NCBI GenBank assembly: GCA_910577945.1
Contig: CAJTNI010000004.1
Span: 83,250 to 106,126, forward strand
DNA: 22,877 nucleotides
Reading direction: 5' to 3'
Origin: an uncultured Christensenella sp.
Lineage (GTDB): Bacteria; Bacillota; Clostridia; Christensenellales; Pumilibacteraceae
Position 1 is the first letter of the stretch; each line of letters opens with the position of its first letter. Below the pieces are notes generated by a model. It ran no database searches. It was not told where the DNA came from and was given only the letters and a program-made list of their open reading frames with translations. A program made the translations under genes and the position numbers. Below are positions 1 through 7,630 of this stretch, in pieces.

Positions 1-200
1 GCGCTTGTTGCGACTGTTCAACGGTCAGCCGGTCCGACCGAGCCACAGTAGCATAATGATTATTTAGTTGTTTGCGCTTGTTGCGACTGCTCAACGGTCA
101 GCCGGTCCGACTGAGCCACAGTAGCATAATGATTATTTAGTTGTTTGCGCTTGTTGCGACTGTTCAACGGTCAGCCGGTCCGACCGAGCCACAGTAGCAT
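1..200. repeat. 73-bp tandem repeat array (two full units and one partial, cut by window edge)
   Basis: Units occupy 1-73, 74-146 and 147-200; the third stops after the first 54 bases. Units 1 and 3 are identical over their shared length; unit 2 differs by two substitutions (T to C at its 17th base, C to T at its 39th). Because 73 is not a multiple of three, the array is unlikely to encode a repeated peptide. Each unit has a GC-rich half with nested inverted repeats (CTGT/ACAG around CGGTC/GACCG) and an AT-rich half. The array probably continues left of the window. Its function is unknown; a structured RNA or protein-binding array is possible. Confidence 0.95.
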
Positions 201-261
201 ACGATATAATAATTTTATTCGCGCTTTTTATTGTGTGGTTTATCACTTGCGCAACGATATG

Positions 262-290
262 ATTATACCACACGTTTTTTTATTTTGCAA
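262..290 (-). promoter_or_regulatory. Promoter directed leftward into the tandem repeat array
   Basis: On the minus strand TTGCAA (285-290) is followed after exactly 17 bp by TATAAT (262-267). Predicted transcription starts near 255 and runs through the 73-bp repeats, where no open gene is visible inside the window. The -10 box lies in one arm of an imperfect inverted repeat (GTGTGGT at 234-240 against ACCACAC at 267-273) centred on the palindrome TTGCGCAA, which suggests a regulator site. The rest of 201-346 holds nothing else I recognise. Confidence 0.6.
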
Positions 291-346
291 TTATTTAGAC
301 GCGCATTTACGAGAAATTTTTGCAATCTGCCGCACTTCGCTTACTA

Positions 347-931
347 TTACAGCGCCGTGCGCCTGCCGAGCGCTTGCGACAGCGTAACCGCGTCGGCGTA
401 TTCCAGCTCCGAGCCCATCGAAATGCCCTGCGCGATGCGGCTCACTCTTACGCCCATCGGTTTAAGCAATCGCGCCAGATACACCGCCGTTGCCTCGCCC
501 TCCACGTCGGGATTGGTCGCGATTATCACCTCGTCCACGCCGTCCAGCCGCGCGAGCAGCGATTTGATATTCAAGTCGTCGGGCGTCCTGTTGTCCATAG
601 GCGAAAGCGTGCCGTGCAGCACATGATACGCGCCGTCGAACGCGCCCGTTTTTTCTATCGCCGTCACGTCCTTGGGATACGCCACCACGCAAAGCTGCTT
701 TTTGCCGCGCGTTTCGCACAGCTCGCAAACCTCGCCGTCGGTAAAATTCCCGCACACCGCGCACAGCCTGACCGTGCTCTTTACCTCTTTGAGCGCGGCG
801 CAAAACGCGTCGACCTCCTGCTCGGACATGTCTATTACCGCGTACGCATAGCGCATCGCGGTCTTTTTGCCCACGCCGGGCAGCATGCCGAAACGGCTTG
901 CCAGCGCGGCGACGCATTTAATCTCTTTCAT
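347..931 (-). CDS. recR: Recombination mediator protein RecR
   Basis: RecR works with RecO (and RecF) to load RecA on gapped DNA during recombinational repair in the cytoplasm. At 194 residues it is of normal length. A helix-hairpin-helix (LPGVGKKTA, residues 17-25) is followed by a four-cysteine zinc site (Cys57, 60, 69, 72), then a Toprim domain with VVAYPKDVTAIE near 82-93 and the acidic ATNPDVEGE near 138-146. The C-terminus has the usual RIAQGISMGSELEYAD segment. It starts 3 bp after ebfC ends, so the two are co-transcribed; only a weak GGCGGT-like ribosome site lies upstream, consistent with translational coupling. Identification is secure. Confidence 0.97.
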   Translation of the reverse strand: MKEIKCVAALASRFGMLPGVGKKTAMRYAYAVIDMSEQEVDAFCAALKEVKSTVRLCAVCGNFTDGEVCELCETRGKKQLCVVAYPKDVTAIEKTGAFDGAYHVLHGTLSPMDNRTPDDLNIKSLLARLDGVDEVIIATNPDVEGEATAVYLARLLKPMGVRVSRIAQGISMGSELEYADAVTLSQALGRRTAL

Positions 932-934
932 TTA

Positions 935-1270
935 TCACAGACCGCCGAGCTGAGACAGCGGGCTGTTTTTTACCAGCTCGTCCGCCTCGGCGTACGCCTC
1001 GTTTGCCGCCGCGGTGATGAGGTCCTCCAACATTTCGACGTCGTCGGGGTCGACGACCTCGGGCTTGATTTCTATGCCCAAAAACCGCTTACTGCCCGAC
1101 AGCGTGACCGTGACCGCGCCGCCGCCCGAAGTGCCCGTTACGCGCGCGTTTTCAAGCTCCTCTTTGGCATGCGCCATTTGCTCTTGGAGCTTTTGCGCTT
1201 CCTTCATCATTTGCTGCATATTCATGCCGCCGCCACCGCCGCCGCGGCCGTATCCGCCGAATCTTGCCAT
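935..1270 (-). CDS. ebfC: YbaB/EbfC family nucleoid-associated protein
   Basis: This 111-residue protein has a glycine-rich N-terminus (residues 3-15), then MNMQQMMKEAQKLQEQM and a long alpha-helix, a central beta-sheet (GGAVTVTLSGSKRFLGIEI) and the closing PEVVDPDDVEMLEDLI helix typical of the family. These are small dimeric DNA-binding proteins, often encoded next to recR. The start at 1270 has a good AAGGAGT ribosome site 7 bp upstream; an internal Met at residue 15 or 17 is a less likely start. It lies between the parvulin-like lipoprotein (24 bp gap) and recR (3 bp gap). The usual third partner, dnaX, is not in this operon. Confidence 0.95.
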   Translation of the reverse strand: MARFGGYGRGGGGGGMNMQQMMKEAQKLQEQMAHAKEELENARVTGTSGGGAVTVTLSGSKRFLGIEIKPEVVDPDDVEMLEDLITAAANEAYAEADELVKNSPLSQLGGL

Positions 1271-1294
1271 GCCCGTTACTCCTTGACTGCTTGT

Positions 1295-3076
1295 CTATTC
1301 CCAAAGATTGCTCATTCTGTCCGCATACAACGTCGAATGTTCGTTGTAATTGACCGAAAGGATATTGTTCTCCCACTTGGTGTAAGCCACGTTTTCGAGC
1401 GCGGACGCGATGGGCGCTTTGAGCACGTCGAAATACGTTTCCACCTCGCCCGGCGTGGTGTACGAATACAGGCTTACCTCGCCCGCCTCGGTGACGGACG
1501 CGAAATACATGATATGCACGCCGTAATCGGTCACAACCTTTTGATACTGCGCTTTGCCGCCGACGGTCTTTTGATAAACCTGTCCGACCGCTTGGGTCTT
1601 GCGCAAATCGCGCGCCGCGTCGGCAAACTCCTGCATATACGTTTCTTTCTCGCCCTCGTCGAGCTCGTACTTGACGACGTAGCCCTTGTTGTTGCCGAAC
1701 GCGCCCGTATCGGTGTTGTACTTATAAATAAGGTCGTCGAACGCCAAATCGGCAAGCCGCGCGTTGTTCTGCAACGGGTGCATGACCGTCTTTATCTCGG
1801 CGATTACCTCGTCGACCGACATAGGCTGCGACTTGTCGTCCTCGCCCGCCACGTGCGGGTAGCAAACTATGCCGTCCACCAGCCTGTCGCGGAACGCGGC
1901 AACGTCGTCCTTGGTCACGTCCAAGCGCGCCTTGTACGCGGTGAGCTCCGCCTTTTGCGCGTCCGAGAACGGCAGCAATATATGCTTTACGTAAAAATAA
2001 TTCGTGTTGGGGAAATACAGCACCGTGCCGCTGCCCGACATCGCCGAGTCGAACGCCGCAATGCCCGTTTCGGGGTCGGTAAACGCGCTGCGCTGCGAGG
2101 TGAGCAACGAGTTGTAGCTTTCCAGCACGCGCGAATCGTCTACGCTCACGCTCTCGGTCAGGTACTCCTGCAAAAGCGTAATCTTGTGCGACTGTTCGAG
2201 CGATTCGCCAGTGACGTAGTACATGAGATGCGTTTGACCTATCATGGGATACACGTAGGAAACGCCCTTGGTATCTATCGTCTCGTTGATTTTCTTCAAG
2301 TCCTCGTCGAACTTCTCGCGGTCCTCCGCGGTGATGCGGAAGTCGTCCTCGACGCGGCTCTCCAAAAGCGATATAAATCTGCGCATAGCCTCGCGTTCGA
2401 GCGACAGCTTGTCGAGGTCGCCGAACATGGCGGGATAGCGCGCAATATCGGGCTCCCACTCCTCGGCGTCCTCTACGTCCTCGGCGTCCTCGGACGGCTT
2501 GACGGGATACGTGGTGTCGGTTTTTACCTCTGAATCGCCCTCGGTCGTAATCTGAGATTGGTCGCGACTCGCGAGAATTTCGTTCTTAATCGAAACGAGC
2601 GTCGAGTCGATAACAGTATAAATGCGCTTTTTGACCGCGTTGGTCTCGGTCAAGCCCCATTTGATTTTGCCCGCGTCGATGAGCGCGTCGACCTCGTTGG
2701 TGACGAGCTCGATATTGATGAGCATGGACGCGCCCGCGCGGTAAATCGCCTCGGGATTGCTGCCGTACGACGACGAGAGATTGTCGTAATTGTTGCTCAC
2801 GTATTCGACCAAATCGCGCTTGTAAATATCCTTCTTTTCGGTGGTAAACTTATACAGCACGGTTTCGTACACGATATCGCCGTTTTCGTCCTTGACCGTA
2901 TTGCCGTCGGCGTCCTTCTTTTCCACCTGCGCGCTGTTGGTTATCTCGTACGAATCGACCGTAGCGATAACCTGTTGCAAATCGCGCTCGTTGTCGTGGC
3001 TGAAAAACGAGCAGCCGCAAAGCATGCTCGCCGCGAGCACCGCAGAAATTATTCCTATAATAATGCGTTTAAACAC
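1295..3076 (-). CDS. PrsA/SurA-like peptidyl-prolyl isomerase lipoprotein
   Basis: Predicted extracytoplasmic foldase anchored to the membrane by lipid, 593 residues from a GTG start. A basic-hydrophobic signal ends in a lipobox-like LCGC (lipid Cys at residue 22). The N-terminal half is helical, interrupted by an acidic linker (about 195-210, rich in E and D). A parvulin-like segment follows from VKHILLPF (about 363) through GAFGNNKGYVVKYEL (about 458) to YGVHIMYF (about 518), matching PpiC/PrsA pattern elements, although a long insertion separates the first strand from the rest. The GTG at 3076 is preferred over the ATG at 3109 because it has AGGTGT upstream, while the ATG sits only 3 bp after the promoter -10 box. 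It is the first gene of the operon with ebfC and recR. Confidence 0.8.
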   Translation of the reverse strand: MFKRIIIGIISAVLAASMLCGCSFFSHDNERDLQQVIATVDSYEITNSAQVEKKDADGNTVKDENGDIVYETVLYKFTTEKKDIYKRDLVEYVSNNYDNLSSSYGSNPEAIYRAGASMLINIELVTNEVDALIDAGKIKWGLTETNAVKKRIYTVIDSTLVSIKNEILASRDQSQITTEGDSEVKTDTTYPVKPSEDAEDVEDAEEWEPDIARYPAMFGDLDKLSLEREAMRRFISLLESRVEDDFRITAEDREKFDEDLKKINETIDTKGVSYVYPMIGQTHLMYYVTGESLEQSHKITLLQEYLTESVSVDDSRVLESYNSLLTSQRSAFTDPETGIAAFDSAMSGSGTVLYFPNTNYFYVKHILLPFSDAQKAELTAYKARLDVTKDDVAAFRDRLVDGIVCYPHVAGEDDKSQPMSVDEVIAEIKTVMHPLQNNARLADLAFDDLIYKYNTDTGAFGNNKGYVVKYELDEGEKETYMQEFADAARDLRKTQAVGQVYQKTVGGKAQYQKVVTDYGVHIMYFASVTEAGEVSLYSYTTPGEVETYFDVLKAPIASALENVAYTKWENNILSVNYNEHSTLYADRMSNLWE

Positions 3077-3112
3077 TTTTAGACACCTATACCGATTAAA
3101 ACTAGTCATAAT

Positions 3113-3141
3113 ATTGTACCAAACCGACGCGAATAAATCAA
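3113..3141 (-). promoter_or_regulatory. Promoter of the lipoprotein-ebfC-recR operon
   Basis: On the minus strand TTGATT (3136-3141) and TACAAT (3113-3118) are separated by exactly 17 bp. Predicted initiation falls within the first codons of an ATG at 3109, which supports the downstream GTG (3076) as the real start. Confidence 0.75.
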
Positions 3142-3185
3142 ATGTTTCGACATATGTTTTTGCCTTTTTCGGTTTTTTTATTCAA

Positions 3186-3220
3186 CGCGCGATTTTCGCG
3201 CGCGCAAACGCAATTTGCGC
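3186..3220. other. Two adjacent GC-rich hairpins between genes
   Basis: CGCGCGA-TTT-TCGCGCG at 3186-3202 abuts GCGCAAA-CGCAA-TTTGCGC at 3202-3220. They follow the end of the kinase-like gene at 3269 and could weaken read-through, but no T-run follows on the minus strand, so a true intrinsic terminator is doubtful. Confidence 0.4.
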
Positions 3221-3268
3221 AGCGCCGCAAGCTCGCCGCGCCCCGCCGTATTATAACCGAACCGCACG

Positions 3269-3781
3269 CTAAATCTGCGCCAGCCATGCCGCGGCTTGCT
3301 CGCGCGAGCAAAACGTAACGCGCCTAACGCCCGAACGCTCCGATATTTCGAGTATTTGCGGGCGCACGTTCTTGTCGAACGATTTAATCCATGCCTCGAA
3401 CTCGGCGTCGACGCGCTCCGTACAGCCGTCCGCCATATCGGGTCGCGTTTTGCCCTCGTACGCTCGGACGCGGGCGTACGCGCTTTCTAGACACAGCGCG
3501 GGCGGATAGTCCAAAAACACGCACAAATCGGCAAAGCTCAGCCGCAGCGCCAGCGTGCGTAGATAATTGCCTTCGATTATCCACTCGGGCTTTTCCAGCT
3601 CCGCCGCCAACAGCGCGTCGAACTCCGCCCGGGAACGCGTCACCCAATCGGGCAGCCACCACAACTTGTCCAAATGCACGACGGGCAGCCCGAGCCTGTC
3701 GCCGAGCGCGCGCGCCAGCGTGCTCTTGCCTGCGCCGCCGTTGCCGATGATTATTATTCGCTTGTGCTTAAACTCGCTCAT
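3269..3781 (-). CDS. P-loop adenylate kinase-like / FlaR-type NTPase
   Basis: A 170-residue soluble protein. A beta-strand (KRIIIIG) leads into a Walker A P-loop GNGGAGKS (residues 13-20). The segment VVHLDKLWWLPDW (about 34-46) and the WIIEGNY motif (about 67-73) resemble the small P-loop kinases often annotated as topology modulation protein or AAA family. VFLDYPP (88-94) is a Walker B-like strand, followed by an arginine-rich lid region. The substrate is unknown. The Met at 3781 is chosen because homologues begin just before the KRIIIIG strand; an in-frame TTG (3796) overlapping the stop of the upstream hydrolase, and an ATG at 3823, are alternatives. It is probably co-transcribed with that hydrolase. 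Confidence 0.8.
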   Translation of the reverse strand: MSEFKHKRIIIIGNGGAGKSTLARALGDRLGLPVVHLDKLWWLPDWVTRSRAEFDALLAAELEKPEWIIEGNYLRTLALRLSFADLCVFLDYPPALCLESAYARVRAYEGKTRPDMADGCTERVDAEFEAWIKSFDKNVRPQILEISERSGVRRVTFCSREQAAAWLAQI

Positions 3782-3792
3782 GCTCCGCTCGC

Positions 3793-4575
3793 TCAAAACC
3801 CCTTTTCCGCAAGCTCGCCGCAAAGCTGCAAATAGAACGCGTGTATCTTTTCGCGCTTTTTCTTGCCCGCCATAAAATCGACAATCTCGCTATGCGAAAC
3901 CGATTCGTCGACGCAGCTTCCCCTGTACTCGCCGAACCGCGCGGACTCGACGGACACCAGCCCGTCCGATGGAAGCTTTTCCATATGCCGCGAGAGCATG
4001 AGCGGAATACCCATGACGAAATCGTCTCTGCCCTTTTCCAGCGTGGCAGAATAGCTTTGGCAATACACCTTGTCCGAAAACGCGAGCGCCGCCGTTTCGC
4101 TCGCGGGCGTTTCGCGGAGCTGACGGCACACGCCGAGCGCGTTGGGCTTTTTGTCGCCGAAAATCCTATACCAAAGGTTTATCCAGAACGCGACGAACCG
4201 CCGAATAAGCTTAGGCAAGCGCAGCAGCCACGACGCGACGGGCGAACCGCGGTGCGGCGTGCAAAGCGTGGTGAGCGACGCCACCCTATCCGCCATGCCC
4301 AAACGCTCTATCATATACTTGGCGTCCAGCCCGCCCTTGGAATGCGCGATTATGTTCACCTTTTCGGCGTGCTCGCGCTCGCACACGCCCTCTATAAACG
4401 CCTTTAACTGCGCGGCGTTGGTCTCGATTAGACCGAACCCGTCGGTCTTTGCGGTTTGAACGCAATATCCCGCGCGCCCGAGCGATTTTTGTATTCGCCC
4501 GAACGCCTTGAAAAACGCTACGTCCTTTAACACAATGCCGTGCGCAAGAATAATAGGATACTTCGTGCCGTTCAT
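3793..4575 (-). CDS. Lipase-like alpha/beta hydrolase
   Basis: A 260-residue alpha/beta hydrolase resembling triacylglycerol lipases of the LipA/EstA type. It begins with a PIILAHG strand carrying the oxyanion HG (residues 12-13). The nucleophile elbow is AHSKG with Ser79; the likely acid is Asp204 (PSDGLVS) and the likely base His228 (SHSEIVDF). No signal peptide is visible, so it may be cytosolic or non-classically exported. Substrate is not predictable: fatty ester or other carboxylic ester. The open frame extends upstream but that part is low-complexity antisense sequence; ATG 4575 directly precedes the conserved first strand. No Shine-Dalgarno sequence is present, and the promoter predicts initiation at the A of this ATG. 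It is followed closely by the P-loop kinase-like gene. Confidence 0.82.
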   Translation of the reverse strand: MNGTKYPIILAHGIVLKDVAFFKAFGRIQKSLGRAGYCVQTAKTDGFGLIETNAAQLKAFIEGVCEREHAEKVNIIAHSKGGLDAKYMIERLGMADRVASLTTLCTPHRGSPVASWLLRLPKLIRRFVAFWINLWYRIFGDKKPNALGVCRQLRETPASETAALAFSDKVYCQSYSATLEKGRDDFVMGIPLMLSRHMEKLPSDGLVSVESARFGEYRGSCVDESVSHSEIVDFMAGKKKREKIHAFYLQLCGELAEKGF

Positions 4576-4581
4576 ACTATT

Positions 4582-4610
4582 ATTATACATTCGACGCCGC
4601 GACAATGCAA
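4582..4610 (-). promoter_or_regulatory. Promoter of the alpha/beta hydrolase gene (leaderless geometry)
   Basis: On the minus strand TTGCAT (4605-4610), 17 bp, TATAAT (4582-4587). Six bases separate the -10 box from the ATG, so the expected start of the RNA coincides with the first base of the start codon at 4575. Confidence 0.75.
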
Positions 4611-4623
4611 GCGTTTTTAAATG

Positions 4624-4652
4624 TTGACAATCGCCGCCCAATCGGCTATAAT
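4624..4652 (+). promoter_or_regulatory. Consensus promoter of the yitT-family gene
   Basis: Perfect TTGACA (4624-4629) and TATAAT (4647-4652) with a 17-bp spacer. Its -35 box is only 13 bp from the divergent hydrolase -35 box, so the two promoters could influence each other. Predicted RNA start is near 4659, giving a leader of about 44 nt. Confidence 0.85.
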
Positions 4653-4702
4653 ATCGGTGCACGGCGCGCGCCGCCGTCGCATACGTATTACGGAAACGAA
4701 TT

Positions 4703-5590
4703 ATGAAAAAAACCGCTGTCGACGTTCTTAAAAAATACGGACTTATATTTATAGGCTGTATCATATATTCGTTCGGCGTCGCGCTGTTCCTCGACCCGCA
4801 CTCGCTCGCGTCGGGCGGCGTGACGGGTATCGCCATAATGATAAGCTCGCTCGCGAAAGGCAAGATAGGCACGGGCACGCTCATACTGATTATCAACGTG
4901 CCGCTGTTTATCCTCGGCGCGGTATTTTTCGGGCGCAAGTTCATCGTATCGACGCTGATTGCGACCGCGCTCTCCTCGGGGCTTATCGAGCTGTGGAGCT
5001 ATTGCGTGCTGCCGTACTTCCCCGAAATCGACAACATACTCATTCCGTCCACGGTGGGCGGCGCGCTGTACGGGTGCGGGCTGGGGCTGATATTCCGCGC
5101 GGGCAGCACGACGGGCGGCACGGACATTATCGTCAAGCTGCTGCGCAAGCGGTTTCGCCACTTGCGCACGGGCATAATATCCATGATTGTCGATATCGTA
5201 ATCGTCGGCGCGTCGGCGTTCGTCTACAAGGATATCGACCTGTTGTTCTACACCGTGCTGTCCATATTCGCGTTTACGGGCGCGTTCGATTTGGTGCTGT
5301 ACGGCGGCAATTCCGCCAAGCTCGTGCATATCGTGACCACAGCCGACAACAGCGCCGCGATTTGCGACCGCGTGCTCAAAGAGCTGGACATAGGCGCGAC
5401 GCTCGTCGACGGCAAGGGCGCGTACACGGGCAACGACCGCGTAATAATCATGTGCGTAATCAAAAGCTTCGCGTACCCGCGTCTGCGCGATATTATAAAA
5501 GAAATCGACCCGCGCGCGTTTACGATAGTTTCGTCCGCCAAGGAAATTTACGGCGAGGGCTACAAAGCGCACGACGACGAGGAGCTTTGA
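4703..5590 (+). CDS. YitT family membrane protein (DUF161/DUF2179)
   Basis: A 295-residue polytopic membrane protein. The N-terminal part has about five or six hydrophobic helices, including LIFIGCIIYSFGVALFLDP (14-32), the glycine-rich ASGGVTGIAIMIS, and the family signature RAGSTTGGTDIIVKLL (about 132-147). From about residue 200 a soluble domain follows (VTTADNSAAICDRVLKELDIGATL..GKGAYTG..RVIIMCVI), matching the DUF2179 domain. Transport substrate or role in this family is not firmly known. It stands alone between a consensus promoter and a bidirectional terminator-like hairpin. The ribosome site is weak (CGGAAAC). Confidence 0.92.
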   Translation: MKKTAVDVLKKYGLIFIGCIIYSFGVALFLDPHSLASGGVTGIAIMISSLAKGKIGTGTLILIINVPLFILGAVFFGRKFIVSTLIATALSSGLIELWSYCVLPYFPEIDNILIPSTVGGALYGCGLGLIFRAGSTTGGTDIIVKLLRKRFRHLRTGIISMIVDIVIVGASAFVYKDIDLLFYTVLSIFAFTGAFDLVLYGGNSAKLVHIVTTADNSAAICDRVLKELDIGATLVDGKGAYTGNDRVIIMCVIKSFAYPRLRDIIKEIDPRAFTIVSSAKEIYGEGYKAHDDEEL

Positions 5591-5642
5591 GTATCGGTCG
5601 TCGCAACCGCAACGTATCAAAGCAATAATAATCCCCGATTGA

Positions 5643-5682
5643 AAACGCGCCGCAAAGCTTTATCGAGCTTTGCGACGCGTTT
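5643..5682. terminator. Bidirectional terminator-like hairpin between convergent genes
   Basis: A 17-bp stem with one mismatch (arms 5643-5659 and 5666-5682, 6-nt loop) lies between the yitT-family gene and the TfoX-N gene, which converge here. Outer A/T pairs (AAA/TTT) would give short U tracts in both directions. Confidence 0.7.
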
Positions 5683-5696
5683 CGGTATCCGCGCGT

Positions 5697-6008
5697 TTAT
5701 TTGCGCTTTTTCTTGACGATATCTTTAAGGTCCGCGTACGTAGCCTCGACGATTTCGCATGCGCGCGGCACGTCGTCCATATCAAGCATGAACATTGGCT
5801 TTGCGCCCGCGTACGGAATTTCTTCGGTCAAGCCGAAGCGCTTGTTCCCCTCGGTGATTTTGACGAGCACGCGCCCGTCGTACAAGCCGCCGAACAGCAC
5901 GCCGTGGTAATACAGCAAAAACTCGCCCATCATGGGTCGGCACGTTATATCGCCGAGCGCGCTCAGCTGCTCGACCGCATAGTCCTTAAATTCCTTACTC
6001 GTTGCCAT
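5697..6008 (-). CDS. TfoX N-terminal domain protein
   Basis: A 103-residue protein matching a stand-alone TfoX-N domain: CRPMMGEFLLYYHGVLFGGLYDGRVLVKIT and the later PYAGAKPMFMLDMDD segment. In gamma-proteobacteria TfoX regulates competence; isolated TfoX-N proteins in Bacillota have no established role. Start 6008 is chosen because GAGGAG lies 9 bp upstream; the frame extends further upstream but over the end of the GNAT gene. It is the last gene of the envelope operon, 17 bp after the acetyltransferase. Confidence 0.85.
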   Translation of the reverse strand: MATSKEFKDYAVEQLSALGDITCRPMMGEFLLYYHGVLFGGLYDGRVLVKITEGNKRFGLTEEIPYAGAKPMFMLDMDDVPRACEIVEATYADLKDIVKKKRK

Positions 6009-6025
6009 GGCTAAACGCTCCTCGT

Positions 6026-6448
6026 TTAATTGTCGTCGCATGCAAGCGATTTTTTGAAAAACAGCTCGGCGGCTTTTTCGTCGGCGAGCAAGTACCCGCA
6101 ATCGCTATAACCCAAGCGTCGATAAAAGCCCTGCGCCTCCTCGTCCGACTGCGACGACGTAAGCGCAGTACGGTATCCGCGCGCCGCCATATCGCGTTCC
6201 CATCGCCGCATAAGCGCGCTACCGTAGCCGCGCCCGCGCATTCCGTCCGCCACAACCAAAAGCGTGCAAAACGGCGTGTTATCCCAAAACAGATTGTACC
6301 GCAAAATCCCCGCGGGCACGCCGTCCGCGACCAACACGTAGCACTCGCTTGCGCGCAGCTTTTTTTCGAGCTCCGCCGCCACAATGTGCTTATCCAGCGC
6401 GAACCAAAACTCCCTGTCGCGTTCGTTTGCCAATCTTATCTCAGTCAT
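6026..6448 (-). CDS. GNAT family N-acetyltransferase
   Basis: A 140-residue single-domain GNAT. The acetyl-CoA binding motif is RGRGYGSALM (about residues 70-79), preceded by the beta-strand TLLVVADGM and followed by the C-terminal EEAQGFYRRLGYSDCGY segment in which the tyrosine is commonly the general acid. Substrate is unknown. It begins 7 bp after the UDP-galactopyranose mutase stop, so it is co-transcribed; the ribosome site (ACGGAAAA) is weak. Confidence 0.9.
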   Translation of the reverse strand: MTEIRLANERDREFWFALDKHIVAAELEKKLRASECYVLVADGVPAGILRYNLFWDNTPFCTLLVVADGMRGRGYGSALMRRWERDMAARGYRTALTSSQSDEEAQGFYRRLGYSDCGYLLADEKAAELFFKKSLACDDN

Positions 6449-6455
6449 TTTTCCG

Positions 6456-7574
6456 TTATTTAAGCTTATCGGTCAGCTCGAACACCGCCGCCACCGTGTC
6501 GTCCATGTCGTAATACTTGTATCCCGCGAGCCGCCCGCCGAACAGCACGTTCGGCGTTTTCGCCGCGTCCTCGGCGTACTTTTTGTACAGCGCGCCGTTC
6601 TTTTCGTCGTTAATCGGGTAGTACGGGTCGCCGCCTCGCTCGAAACCTTGCGGGTACTCGCGCGTGACGACGGTCTTGTCGGAGCTTTGCGTTTTGTCGA
6701 AATGCTTGTGCTCGATAATGCGCGTAAACGGCGTTTCGTAATCGGTGTAGTTGACCACGGCGTTGCCCTGAAAATCGCCGACGTCGAGCGTTTCCGTCTC
6801 GAACCGCAGCGAACGATATTCGAGCTCGCCGTGACGGTAATCGAAAAAGCGGTCGATTGCGCCCGTGTACACCACCGTATCCGCCATGGCGTCGAACGAC
6901 TTTTTGTCGGAAAAATAATCGACTCCGCACGTAACGTCCACGCCGTCGAGCATGGCGGTAACCATTTTGGTATACCCGCCGACGGGTATGCCCTGATATC
7001 TGTCGTCGAAATAATTGTTGTCGTACGTGAACCGCAGCGGCACGCGCCCGATTATAAACGGCGGCAAGAACTTGCAATCCCTGCCCCACTGCTTTTCTGT
7101 GTAGCCCTTGATGAGCGTGCGGTAAACGTCCTCGCCAACCGACTGCAACGCTTTTTCCTCCAAGCTTTGCGGCGGCTTGCCGCCCGCCGCGGTTACCGCC
7201 GCCGCGCGCTGAGCGTCGATAATCGACCGCGCCTCGGCGGGAGTTCTGCAACCCCAAAGCCTGTTAAACGTATACATATTAAACGGCAGGCTGTACAGCG
7301 TGCCCTTGTAGTTTGCTATCGGACTGTTGACAAAATTATTAAACTCGGCAAAACGGTTTACGTATTTCCACACGCGCCTGTCGCTCGTGTGGAAAATATG
7401 CGCGCCGAACTTGTGCACGATAATACCCTCGACGACCTCCGTCGCGATATTTCCGCCCACGCTCTCGCGCTTTTCAATCACCGCGCACCGCTTGCCGCGC
7501 TCGGTCATAATCTGCGCGAACGCCGCGCCGAACAACCCCGCGCCGACTATAAGATAATCGTATCCTTTGCCCAT
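6456..7574 (-). CDS. glf: UDP-galactopyranose mutase
   Basis: Converts UDP-galactopyranose to UDP-galactofuranose, the donor for galactofuranose-containing surface glycans. At 372 residues the length is normal. The N-terminal Rossmann motif GAGLFG (11-16) binds FAD; GGNIATE and HKFGAHIFHT (about 54-63) are family hallmarks, as are WGCRTPAEAR, GYTEKQWGRD (about 156-165), RVPLRFTYDNNYFDDRYQGIPVGGY and the C-terminal NVLFGGRLAGYKYYDMDDT. It is 56 bp downstream of the GT2 gene in the same operon, suggesting a role in building a galactofuranose-bearing cell-surface polymer. Confidence 0.96.
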   Translation of the reverse strand: MGKGYDYLIVGAGLFGAAFAQIMTERGKRCAVIEKRESVGGNIATEVVEGIIVHKFGAHIFHTSDRRVWKYVNRFAEFNNFVNSPIANYKGTLYSLPFNMYTFNRLWGCRTPAEARSIIDAQRAAAVTAAGGKPPQSLEEKALQSVGEDVYRTLIKGYTEKQWGRDCKFLPPFIIGRVPLRFTYDNNYFDDRYQGIPVGGYTKMVTAMLDGVDVTCGVDYFSDKKSFDAMADTVVYTGAIDRFFDYRHGELEYRSLRFETETLDVGDFQGNAVVNYTDYETPFTRIIEHKHFDKTQSSDKTVVTREYPQGFERGGDPYYPINDEKNGALYKKYAEDAAKTPNVLFGGRLAGYKYYDMDDTVAAVFELTDKLK

Positions 7575-7630
7575 TGCGTTCGCCCCGTTTGTTAATTTCG
7601 TTATTTATAGCTTGCGTAGCGCCGCAAACG

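Noticed and set aside
1..200. CRISPR array
   Set aside because: The whole 73-bp unit is conserved; there are no variable spacers, and no cas gene is nearby.
320..2533. A 737-codon plus-strand open frame
   Set aside because: It is Arg/His/Val-rich shadow sequence antisense to recR, ebfC and the lipoprotein gene, which have convincing domains, ribosome sites and a promoter.
4576..4944. N-terminal extension of the alpha/beta hydrolase to 4944
   Set aside because: It would span both divergent promoters and the start of the yitT-family gene and has no hydrolase homology by eye.
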